Assembly (NCBI RefSeq): GCF_005938625.1
Contig: NZ_VCNJ01000012.1
Location: 1 to 39,260, forward strand
Reading direction: 5' to 3'
From: Pseudomonas fluorescens
GTDB taxonomy: Bacteria; Pseudomonadota; Gammaproteobacteria; Pseudomonadales; Pseudomonadaceae
Length of the DNA: 39,260 bases
The notes under the pieces are model-generated. The model had not been told where the DNA came from, did not search any database, and was given only the letters and a program-made list of their open reading frames with translations. The translations under genes were made by a program, and so were the position numbers. Below are positions 32,019-39,260 of this stretch, one piece after another (position 1 is the first letter of the stretch; each line of letters begins with the position of its first letter).

Positions 32019-32957
32019 TCAGCGCAATTGGTGACGATAGGGCAGATCCGGACCGGTCTTGCTGCAGGTCAGCGCGGCGGCTTGCACGGCGAACCTGAGC
32101 ATGGCGTCGATCTGCTCGCGATCGAGTTGCTGCACGCCTTCGACCGAATCCAGGCCGTGCTCGGTCAGCCAGGTGATCAGCGCGGCCTGGAAGGTATCGC
32201 CCGCGCCAACGGTGTCGGCGATTTTCACCGAGGCCGCCGGCACCGACCAGTTGCCATGCTGGCGGCTGAATACAGTGGCGCCGTCGCCGCCCCGGGTGAG
32301 GAAGACGATTTTGCAGCGCTGTACGAGCCAGCCTTCGATCACGCGTTGTGGGTCCTGTTCGGGGAAGAGCAGGCTCAAGTCTTCGTCGCTGACCTTGATC
32401 AGATCGGCGAGTGGCACCAGCGTCGCGATGCGCTCGCGCCACAGGTCGATGTTCGGCTCGGGATTGAGGCGTACGTTGGGGTCGAGGGTGATCAGGCGTT
32501 TGCCGCTCTCGCGTTGCACCAGTGTCAGCAAGGTGTCGCCAATTGGCTGCACCACCAGCGAGAACGAGCCGATGTGCAAGCCGCGCACCTCAGGACCCAG
32601 CGCTGGCAGATGCGCAAGACTCAGTTGTCGATCGGCACAGCCTTCACCGCGAAAGCTGTAATGCGGCGAGCCATTTGCACCGACGGCAACCATGGCCAAT
32701 GTGGTCGGCGCGGCGAAATCCACCAGATAGTCCGGGCGCACACCTTCGTCCTGCAGCACTCGCTGCAAACGACGGCCGAGGTAATCGGTGGACAGTCCAC
32801 CAAACAAGGCCGAGTCCACGCCCAAACGGCGCAAACCGACGGCGACGTTGAACGGCGAGCCGCCGGCAATCGCCTTGAAATTCACTTTCGAGGCCAGACC
32901 GCTGGCGTCGTCTTCACTGAAAAAATCAAACAGGGCTTCGCCACACACCAAATACAT
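32019..32957 (-). CDS. mtlZ: Fructokinase of the polyol operon (PfkB family)
   Basis: This kinase phosphorylates fructose made by MtlD. It is 312 residues from ATG 32957 (MYLVCGEALFDFF). PfkB landmarks are GGSPFNVAVGLRRLGVDSAL near the N-terminus (sugar binding) and DTVGAGDTFQAAL with catalytic Asp in GAGD near the C-terminus. The frame continues upstream into the end of mtlY but without a better start; AAAGAGCAAACAATT precedes the chosen ATG. It is the last gene of the mtl set, 13 bases after mtlY. Because import here is by an ABC transporter, fructose is not phosphorylated during uptake and this kinase is needed. Confidence 0.92.
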   Translation of the reverse strand: MYLVCGEALFDFFSEDDASGLASKVNFKAIAGGSPFNVAVGLRRLGVDSALFGGLSTDYLGRRLQRVLQDEGVRPDYLVDFAAPTTLAMVAVGANGSPHYSFRGEGCADRQLSLAHLPALGPEVRGLHIGSFSLVVQPIGDTLLTLVQRESGKRLITLDPNVRLNPEPNIDLWRERIATLVPLADLIKVSDEDLSLLFPEQDPQRVIEGWLVQRCKIVFLTRGGDGATVFSRQHGNWSVPAASVKIADTVGAGDTFQAALITWLTEHGLDSVEGVQQLDREQIDAMLRFAVQAAALTCSKTGPDLPYRHQLR

Positions 32958-32970
32958 AATTGTTTGCTCT

Positions 32971-34467
32971 TTATAGGGTTGCGACATGCTGTTGATAGCG
33001 TTCATAGGCCTGCTGGAACGCCGCGACGTTGGCGGCAATCGGCAGGGTTTCACTGCTTGAATCGAGTTTCACGCAGCGCTGACACAGGTCGGCGAGGGTG
33101 TTTTCGTGGCCGTTCGACCAGGATTTGCACCACGCCGTTTGTATCGCTGCGCCGAGGGCGGCGGCTTCGCTTTGTTCGGTGCAGATCACCGGGGTGTTCA
33201 TGATGTCTGCGACGATCTGCCGCCACACCGCGCTTTTCGAACCGCCGCCGATCAGGCAAATGCTGCGGCTTTGTAAACCATTCTGGCGGAGCAAATCCAG
33301 TCCGTAACGTAGACCGAAGGTGGTGCCTTCGACGGCGGCACGGCAGAGGTTGGCCTGGGTCAGGTTATCCAGCGTCAAGCCGTGCAGGCTGCCGGTGGCG
33401 TGGGGCAGGGCGGGAACCCGTTCACCGTTGAGGAACGGCAGCATGCTCACGCCATCGGCGCCGATGGGTGATTGGGCGACGAGGTCGTTGAACTGCTGCA
33501 GATCGAGGTCGAACAGCTCGCGAATCGCGCCGGTGGCGTTGGTCAGGTTCATGGTGCAGATCAGTGGCAACCAGCCGCCGCTGGACGAACAGAACGTCGC
33601 GACCGAGGCGTCAGGGCTGACTTTTGGTACCTCGGAATAGGCGTACACCGTGCCGGAAGAACCGAGGCTCATGGTGATCGCGCCGGGCTGAATATTGCCG
33701 GTGCCGATGGCGCCCATCATGTTGTCGCCGCCGCCGCTGGAGACCAGTGCATTGGGGTTGATGCCGAGGTGTTCGGCGATGGCCGGGAGGATGGTGCCGA
33801 CGCTTTGGTGCGCATCGATCAGCTCTGGTAGCGCCGCTTGCAGGCGTCCGCTGGCGTCGATGTCGCGCAGCAGTTGCAAGTCCCACTGGCGGGTGCGCAC
33901 GTTGAAGTAGCCGGTGCCGGAGGCGTCGCCGTATTCGCTGCAGGCGCGGCCGGTGAGCCAGAAGTTCAGGTAGTCGTGGGGCAGCAGAATGCGTGCGATG
34001 CGTGAGAACACCACGGGGTGTTGTTCTTTGATCCAGAGCAGTTTCGACACCGTGTAGCCTGGCGCGATGACTACGCCGAGGCGTTCCAGCGAACCTTTCT
34101 CGCCACCCAGATGAGTGAGCAGACGGTCGTTTTCGGCGCTGGTTTCGGTGTCGCACCAGAGCTTGGCCGGGCGCAGGACTTCGCCTTGATCATCGAGCAG
34201 AACCAGGCCGTGTTGCTGGCCGGAGACGCCGATGCCGAGGATCGATTGGCCGTCTACATTCGCCGCCTGCAATGCCTGACGGGTAGCGAGGGTAAAGGCT
34301 TCCAGCCACTGCTGGGTGTCTTGTTCGCGGCGGCCGTTGGCGCCGCTGATCATCGTGTGTGCGGCGGCGCCTTGGCCGAGGACTTGGCCGCTGGTGGCGT
34401 CGAGGATGATCGCTTTGGTGCCTTGGGTGCCGCAGTCGATGCCCAGGAAGAGTTGTTGTGTTGTCAT
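32971..34467 (-). CDS. mtlY: Xylulokinase of the polyol operon
   Basis: This 498-residue FGGY-family kinase phosphorylates D-xylulose, the product of D-arabitol oxidation by MtlD. The N-terminal ATPase motif is FLGIDCGTQGTKAIILDATS, the substrate-side SGQQHGLVLLD follows, and the C-terminal half has GSSGTVYAYS and LIGGGSKSAVWRQIVADIMN, typical of XylB. Length is normal. The start ATG at 34467 is preceded by weak AACGGGTTCACAC. A 247-base repeat-bearing gap separates it from mtlD upstream, so mtlY-mtlZ expression may be lower than that of the first genes. Confidence 0.93.
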   Translation of the reverse strand: MTTQQLFLGIDCGTQGTKAIILDATSGQVLGQGAAAHTMISGANGRREQDTQQWLEAFTLATRQALQAANVDGQSILGIGVSGQQHGLVLLDDQGEVLRPAKLWCDTETSAENDRLLTHLGGEKGSLERLGVVIAPGYTVSKLLWIKEQHPVVFSRIARILLPHDYLNFWLTGRACSEYGDASGTGYFNVRTRQWDLQLLRDIDASGRLQAALPELIDAHQSVGTILPAIAEHLGINPNALVSSGGGDNMMGAIGTGNIQPGAITMSLGSSGTVYAYSEVPKVSPDASVATFCSSSGGWLPLICTMNLTNATGAIRELFDLDLQQFNDLVAQSPIGADGVSMLPFLNGERVPALPHATGSLHGLTLDNLTQANLCRAAVEGTTFGLRYGLDLLRQNGLQSRSICLIGGGSKSAVWRQIVADIMNTPVICTEQSEAAALGAAIQTAWCKSWSNGHENTLADLCQRCVKLDSSSETLPIAANVAAFQQAYERYQQHVATL

Positions 34468-34507
34468 GTGTGAACCCGTTGGGTTGCGGTGAAGATCAAG
34501 AGCTTAC

Positions 34508-34710
34508 CCCCTCACCCCAGCCCTCTCCCCCAAGGGGGCGAGGGGGAAGGGAGCCGATCGGGGGCTGTTCAAAACCTGAGTTCGACTCCGGTTCTCTAAA
34601 TCAGAGGTTGTTCAAATCCTGAGTTCGACTCCGGACTGTCAGGTCGATGTATTCCGAAAGAACCACTCGGTCAGTTCCCTCTCCCTCTGGGAGAGGGCTA
34701 GGGTGAGGGG
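34508..34710. repeat. Long inverted repeat and a 25-bp direct repeat between mtlD and mtlY
   Basis: CCCCTCACCCCAGCCCTCTC... (34508-34529) and its inverse (34689-34710, one mismatch) bracket the gap. Inside are two direct copies of GTTCAAA(A/T)CCTGAGTTCGA... at 34567-34591 and 34610-34634. The message would fold into a large stem here. It is a Pseudomonas-type intergenic repeat, with no gene inside. Confidence 0.8.
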
Positions 34711-34714
34711 CTTT

Positions 34715-36187
34715 TCAATCCAGAATCCGCTGCAAAGTCCGCGTCACACCGTCCTCGCGCAAGCTGTTGCAGCACCATTCAAACGCCGCCACAAACTCCG
34801 CCGAACGCGGTATCGCCGTGCCGAAAATCTCCTCAACCGCCAACAACCGCTGGGTCATTAAAGCATCGTCCGCCACCAACGCCTGACAAAACGCCGCGCG
34901 CGGATCCGGGATCGAATAGCTATCGCCATTTTCATCCACACCCTTCAAATACAACGCCCACGCCGCCACCACCAACGCCGCACGTTTGGTCTCCTGCCCA
35001 TCAGCAATCAACCGGTTGATGGTAGGAATGGTGAACTTGGGAAACTTCGACGAACCGTCCGAACACACCCGCTCCAGCTGATCGGCAATCGCCTGATTGG
35101 AGAAGCGCGCAACCAGCGTGTCCTTGTAGTCCCGCAGATCAATGCCCGGCACCGGCGCCAGTTGCGGGGTCACGTCCAGGTCCATATAAGCGCGCATGTA
35201 GCGCACGAACAGCGGGTCGTTCATGGTTTCGTGAACAAAACGGTAGCCCTTCAAAAAGCCCAGGTACGTCAGCGCCAAGTGGCTGCCGTTGAGCAGTTTG
35301 ATCTTCATTTCTTCATAGGGCGAAACATCGTCGGTGAACTGCACGCCGACCTTTTCCCAAGCCGGGCGGCCGTTGACGAATTTGTCCTCCAGTACCCATT
35401 GCACGAACGGCTCGCAGACCACCGGCCAGGCATCGTCGACCCCGTGTTTATCGGCCAGTTGCAAGCGATGCGCGGTGCTGGTCATGGGGGTGATGCGGTC
35501 GACCATGGCGTTGGGGAAACTGACGTTGGCGTCGATCCAGCTGCACAGATTGCTGTTGCGCAACGTGGCAAATGCCAGCAGCGCTTTGCGCGTCACGGCG
35601 CCGTTGTGCGGCAGGTTATCGCAAGACATCACGGTAAACGCCGGGATGCCCGCCGCCCGGCGTTTTTCCAGGGCTGCACACAAGAAACCGAATACGGTTT
35701 TCGGCGCCTCCGGATGGGCCAGATCGTGCTGGATCTGCGGCAGGTGCGCCATGAATTCGCCGTTGCTGTCGTCGATGCAGTAACCGCCCTCGGTGATGGT
35801 CAGCGAGACGATGCGGATCTGTGGGTCGGCAAGTTTATCGATCAACGCCTGAGCGCCGTCCTCGGCCAGCAGCATGTCGCGAATCGCACCAATCACCCGC
35901 ACTTCGGTGTCGTCGCTGTCACCCAGTTCGAACAGGGTGAACAGGTAATCCTGTTCCTTGAGATCATCGCGGGCGCGGCGGTCCTCAGTGCGCAGGCCGA
36001 CGCCGCAAATCGCCCAGTCGAGGGCTTCGCCGGTGTTCATCAAGGCGTCGGTGTAATACGCCTGATGCGCGCGATGAAAGCCGCCGACACCGATGTGGGC
36101 GATGCCTTGGCGGGTTTCGCTGAGGCTGTAGGCCGGCAGTTTTACTTCGCTGGCCAGACGTTGGAGGTTTTGTTGGTTGAGTTTCAT
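34715..36187 (-). CDS. mtlD: Mannitol 2-dehydrogenase
   Basis: This NAD-dependent polyol-specific long-chain dehydrogenase oxidises D-mannitol to D-fructose, D-arabitol to D-xylulose and D-sorbitol more slowly. The 490 residues carry the coenzyme fold at the N-terminus (GIAHIGVGGFHRAHQAYY), and the active-site residues fall at the same numbers as in the well-studied P. fluorescens enzyme: N191 (SCDN), K295, N300 and H303 (MKIKLLNGSH). It acts as a cytosolic monomer. ATG 36187 lies 15 bases after the mtlK stop, behind GAGAATTCCCGATGAAAC-type sequence, so it is in the transporter operon. Confidence 0.96.
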   Translation of the reverse strand: MKLNQQNLQRLASEVKLPAYSLSETRQGIAHIGVGGFHRAHQAYYTDALMNTGEALDWAICGVGLRTEDRRARDDLKEQDYLFTLFELGDSDDTEVRVIGAIRDMLLAEDGAQALIDKLADPQIRIVSLTITEGGYCIDDSNGEFMAHLPQIQHDLAHPEAPKTVFGFLCAALEKRRAAGIPAFTVMSCDNLPHNGAVTRKALLAFATLRNSNLCSWIDANVSFPNAMVDRITPMTSTAHRLQLADKHGVDDAWPVVCEPFVQWVLEDKFVNGRPAWEKVGVQFTDDVSPYEEMKIKLLNGSHLALTYLGFLKGYRFVHETMNDPLFVRYMRAYMDLDVTPQLAPVPGIDLRDYKDTLVARFSNQAIADQLERVCSDGSSKFPKFTIPTINRLIADGQETKRAALVVAAWALYLKGVDENGDSYSIPDPRAAFCQALVADDALMTQRLLAVEEIFGTAIPRSAEFVAAFEWCCNSLREDGVTRTLQRILD

Positions 36188-36202
36188 CGGGAATTCTCGA
36201 AA

Positions 36203-37306
<1,104 letters not shown>

Positions 37307-37340
37307 GAGGATGGGCCTCCGCATTGTTGTTTTTTTAAGA

Positions 37341-37430
37341 TCAAAAGATCGCAGCCTGCGGCAGCTCCTACAGGAGAGATAGGCCGATACGACATTCCGC
37401 GTAGGAGCTGCCGAAGGCTGCGATCTTTTG
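37341..37430. repeat. REP palindrome inside the mtl operon
   Basis: TCAAAAGATCGCAGCCTGCG... from 37341 to 37371 and an inverted copy at 37401-37430 (one difference) lie between mtlG and mtlK. The element is transcribed and may modulate RNA stability or read-through within the operon. Confidence 0.88.
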
Positions 37431-37441
37431 CTTTTCAATCT

Positions 37442-38272
37442 TCATTTCACGGCGCCGAACGAGAGGCCGCGCACCAGTTGTTTCTGGCTGATCCAGCCGA
37501 AGATCAGAATCGGCGCACACGCCAGGGTCGACACCGCCGATAACTTGGCCCAGAACAAACCTTCCGGACTTGAATACGAGGCGATCAACGCAGTCAGTGG
37601 CGCAGCTTTCGACGAGGTCAGATTCAGCGACCAGAACGCCTCGTTCCAGCACAGGATCAGCGACAGCAGCACGGTCGAGGCGAGGCCACCCTTGGCGATC
37701 GGCAGCAGCACGCGGACCATTTCCTGCCACAGCGTGGCGCCGTCGAGGCGGGCGGCTTCGAGGATGTCTTTGGGGATGTCCTTGAAGTAGGTGTAAACCA
37801 TCCAGACCACGATCGGCAGGTTGATCAGCGTGTAGATCACGATCAGCGCGATGCGCGTGTCGAGCAGGCCGAAACTCTTCGCCAGCAAGTAGATTGGCAT
37901 CAGCACGCCCACTGGCGGCAGCATCTTGGTCGAGAGCATCCACAGCAGCGTGCCTTTGGTGCGCTGGGTTTCGTAGAACGCCATTGAGTACGCCGCCGGC
38001 ACCGCGATCAGCAGGCACAGGGCCGTGGCGCTGAAGGAAATCACCACCGAGTTCCAGGCGAAACTGAAGTAGTCGCTGCGCTCGTTGATGTGCAGGTAGT
38101 TCTCCAGCGTCGGCGTGAAGATGAACTGCGGCGGCGTGGCGAACGCGTCGATTTCGGTTTTGAAACTGGTCATCACCATCCAGAAGATCGGGAAGAAAAT
38201 CACGATCGCGATGGCCCAGGCCAGGGTGCCGAGCAGCAGGCTTTGCAGCCGGCGGGATTGTTGGAGAGTCAT
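37442..38272 (-). CDS. mtlG: ABC transporter permease, polyol uptake (MalG type)
   Basis: This 276-residue inner-membrane protein has six helices, beginning at about 13-34 (LLGTLAWAIAIVIFFPIFWM). The EAA loop that contacts the ATPase is DILEAARLDGATLWQEMVRV. It forms the channel with MtlF for mannitol, sorbitol and arabitol. ATG 38272 lies eight bases after the mtlF stop, with GCCTGCC rather than a strong Shine-Dalgarno upstream, so translation is probably coupled. Length is normal for the family. Confidence 0.95.
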   Translation of the reverse strand: MTLQQSRRLQSLLLGTLAWAIAIVIFFPIFWMVMTSFKTEIDAFATPPQFIFTPTLENYLHINERSDYFSFAWNSVVISFSATALCLLIAVPAAYSMAFYETQRTKGTLLWMLSTKMLPPVGVLMPIYLLAKSFGLLDTRIALIVIYTLINLPIVVWMVYTYFKDIPKDILEAARLDGATLWQEMVRVLLPIAKGGLASTVLLSLILCWNEAFWSLNLTSSKAAPLTALIASYSSPEGLFWAKLSAVSTLACAPILIFGWISQKQLVRGLSFGAVK

Positions 38273-38280
38273 GGCAGGCC

Positions 38281-39207
38281 TCAGGCTTTGTCAGTCAGGT
38301 TTTTGCCGATCATCCGCACCAGAATGATCGCGGCGATGTTGGCGATGACCACGGCAATCAAGCCGCCCGCCGAGGCCATGCCGACGTCGAACTGCACCAG
38401 CGCCTGGTTGTAGATCAGGTACGCGAGGTTGGTCGAGGCGTAGCCGGGGCCGCCGTTGGTGGTGGTGAAAATCTCGGCGAACACCGACAGCAGGAAGATC
38501 GTTTCGATCATCACCACCACGGCAATCGGCCGCGCCAGATGTGGCAGGGTCAGGTGCCAGAAGATCGCGATCGGCCCGGCACCGTCGAGGCGCGCAGCTT
38601 CTTTCTGCTCCTGGTCGAGGGACTGCATCGCGGTCATCAGGATCAGGATCGCGAAGGGCAGCCATTGCCACGACACAATGATGATGATCGACAGCAACGG
38701 GTAGTGGGCGAGCCAGTCCACCGGTTGTGCGCCGAACAGCTTCCAGACGTAAGCGAGGATTCCGGAGACCGGATGGAAAATCAGGTTCTTCCAGATCAGC
38801 GCACCGACCGTGGGCATGATGAAGAACGGCGAAATCAGCATGACCCGCACGATGCCGCGACCGAGGAATTCGCTCGCTTCCAATAGCGCACTGATGAGCA
38901 CGCCGAGCACCACGCTGATCAGCAACACACTACCGACCAGCAACAGCGTATTGGTGGCACCGGGCATGAAGCCCGAGTCAGTCAGGAAATAGCTGAAGTT
39001 TTCCAGCCCGACGAACTCGTTTTCACCGGGGTAGAGCAGGTTGTAGCGGATCATCGAAAAGTAGATGGTCATGCCCAGCGGCACGATCATCCACAGCAGC
39101 AACAGGGCCACCGAAGGGCTGACCAGAAACCAGCCGGGGTTGCGTACGCGGACCTTGCGCTGGGGTTGCGACAGGTCGAGGTGGGCTTTGGCAGTTGAAG
39201 TATTCAT
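38281..39207 (-). CDS. mtlF: ABC transporter permease, polyol uptake (MalF type)
   Basis: This 308-residue inner-membrane permease has a first helix at about 27-46 (FLVSPSVALLLLWMIVPLGM) and an EAA loop KEAARLDGAGPIAIFWHLTL, and ends near AAIILVRMIGKNLTDKA. It pairs with MtlG. ATG 39207 (MNTSTAKAHLDL) is preferred; a GTG three codons earlier (39216) is possible, and neither has a strong ribosome site. A REP begins about 40 bases upstream, beyond which the binding-protein gene mtlE is expected outside the window. Confidence 0.93.
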   Translation of the reverse strand: MNTSTAKAHLDLSQPQRKVRVRNPGWFLVSPSVALLLLWMIVPLGMTIYFSMIRYNLLYPGENEFVGLENFSYFLTDSGFMPGATNTLLLVGSVLLISVVLGVLISALLEASEFLGRGIVRVMLISPFFIMPTVGALIWKNLIFHPVSGILAYVWKLFGAQPVDWLAHYPLLSIIIIVSWQWLPFAILILMTAMQSLDQEQKEAARLDGAGPIAIFWHLTLPHLARPIAVVVMIETIFLLSVFAEIFTTTNGGPGYASTNLAYLIYNQALVQFDVGMASAGGLIAVVIANIAAIILVRMIGKNLTDKA

Positions 39208-39248
39208 GGTGATCACAACCGAGTCATACAGACCTATGGAGATCTAAT

Positions 39249-39260
39249 GTAGGAGTGAGC
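39249..39260. repeat. Start of a REP element, cut by the window edge
   Basis: TGTAGGAGTGAGC matches the left arm of the repeats at 15057 and 31310. It lies upstream of mtlF, so a further REP interrupts the operon before the expected mtlE. Confidence 0.6.

Noticed and set aside
37307..37438. N-terminal extension of MtlK
   Set aside because: It is translated REP sequence; the ABC fold begins at the ATG at 37306.

Overview
The window reads as chromosomal DNA of a fluorescent Pseudomonas (P. fluorescens lineage). Support comes from the polyol (mannitol/sorbitol/arabitol) operon mtlF-G-K-D-Y-Z, Pseudomonas-typical small families (DUF1652, DUF2790), an OprD porin, and many GTAGGAGCTGCCG... and GTGGGAGCGAGCTTGC... 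REP/REPIN palindromes between genes. Most of it is GC-rich. Two blocks are visibly AT-richer: the left end (1-4400) and the immunity array (19960-26300).

Layout. 1-2200: remnant of a mobile element, with two diverged copies of a small minus-strand ORF, two tiny membrane proteins, a 46-aa ORF and the front half of a P4-type primase. The primase's Shine-Dalgarno lies inside a 95-nt hairpin. At about 2195-2205 the primase is fused out of frame to the back part of an autotransporter. 3900-5320: an unknown protein and a DUF1345 membrane protein. 5459-12013: RND efflux pair (no outer-membrane channel gene) divergent from an RstA/RstB-like two-component system. 12266-14106: secreted TPR protein, ECF sigma factor and membrane anti-sigma factor in one minus-strand operon. 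14266-19096: methyltransferase, threonine dehydratase behind an isoleucine leader-peptide attenuator, NIPSNAP protein, ecotin, DUF1652, a membrane protein and DUF2790.

19960-29534 is an orphan type VI secretion island, all on the minus strand: vgrG with a C-terminal carrier-like extension, a PoNe-type PD-(D/E)xK DNase effector whose start overlaps the vgrG stop, then six putative immunity genes. Five are PoNi-like paralogs (DUF1910/DUF1911 type) and one is a DUF3396 protein. A decayed C-terminal tail and duplicated intergenic sequence show that the array grew by duplication. A rho-independent terminator ends it at 19899-19930.

29909-31973: OprD-family porin and a lipoprotein with a transglycosylase-like motif. 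32019-39207: polyol catabolism. The ABC permeases MtlF and MtlG and the ATPase MtlK import the polyol, MtlD oxidises mannitol to fructose (and arabitol to xylulose), and the kinases MtlZ and MtlY phosphorylate these products. The substrate-binding protein gene should lie just beyond the right edge.

The points most worth following up are the PoNe/PoNi array with an unrelated immunity gene inside it, the complete and possibly leaderless attenuator of the threonine dehydratase gene, and the RNA hairpin over the primase start. Family names come from recognising motifs by eye; no database search was run.
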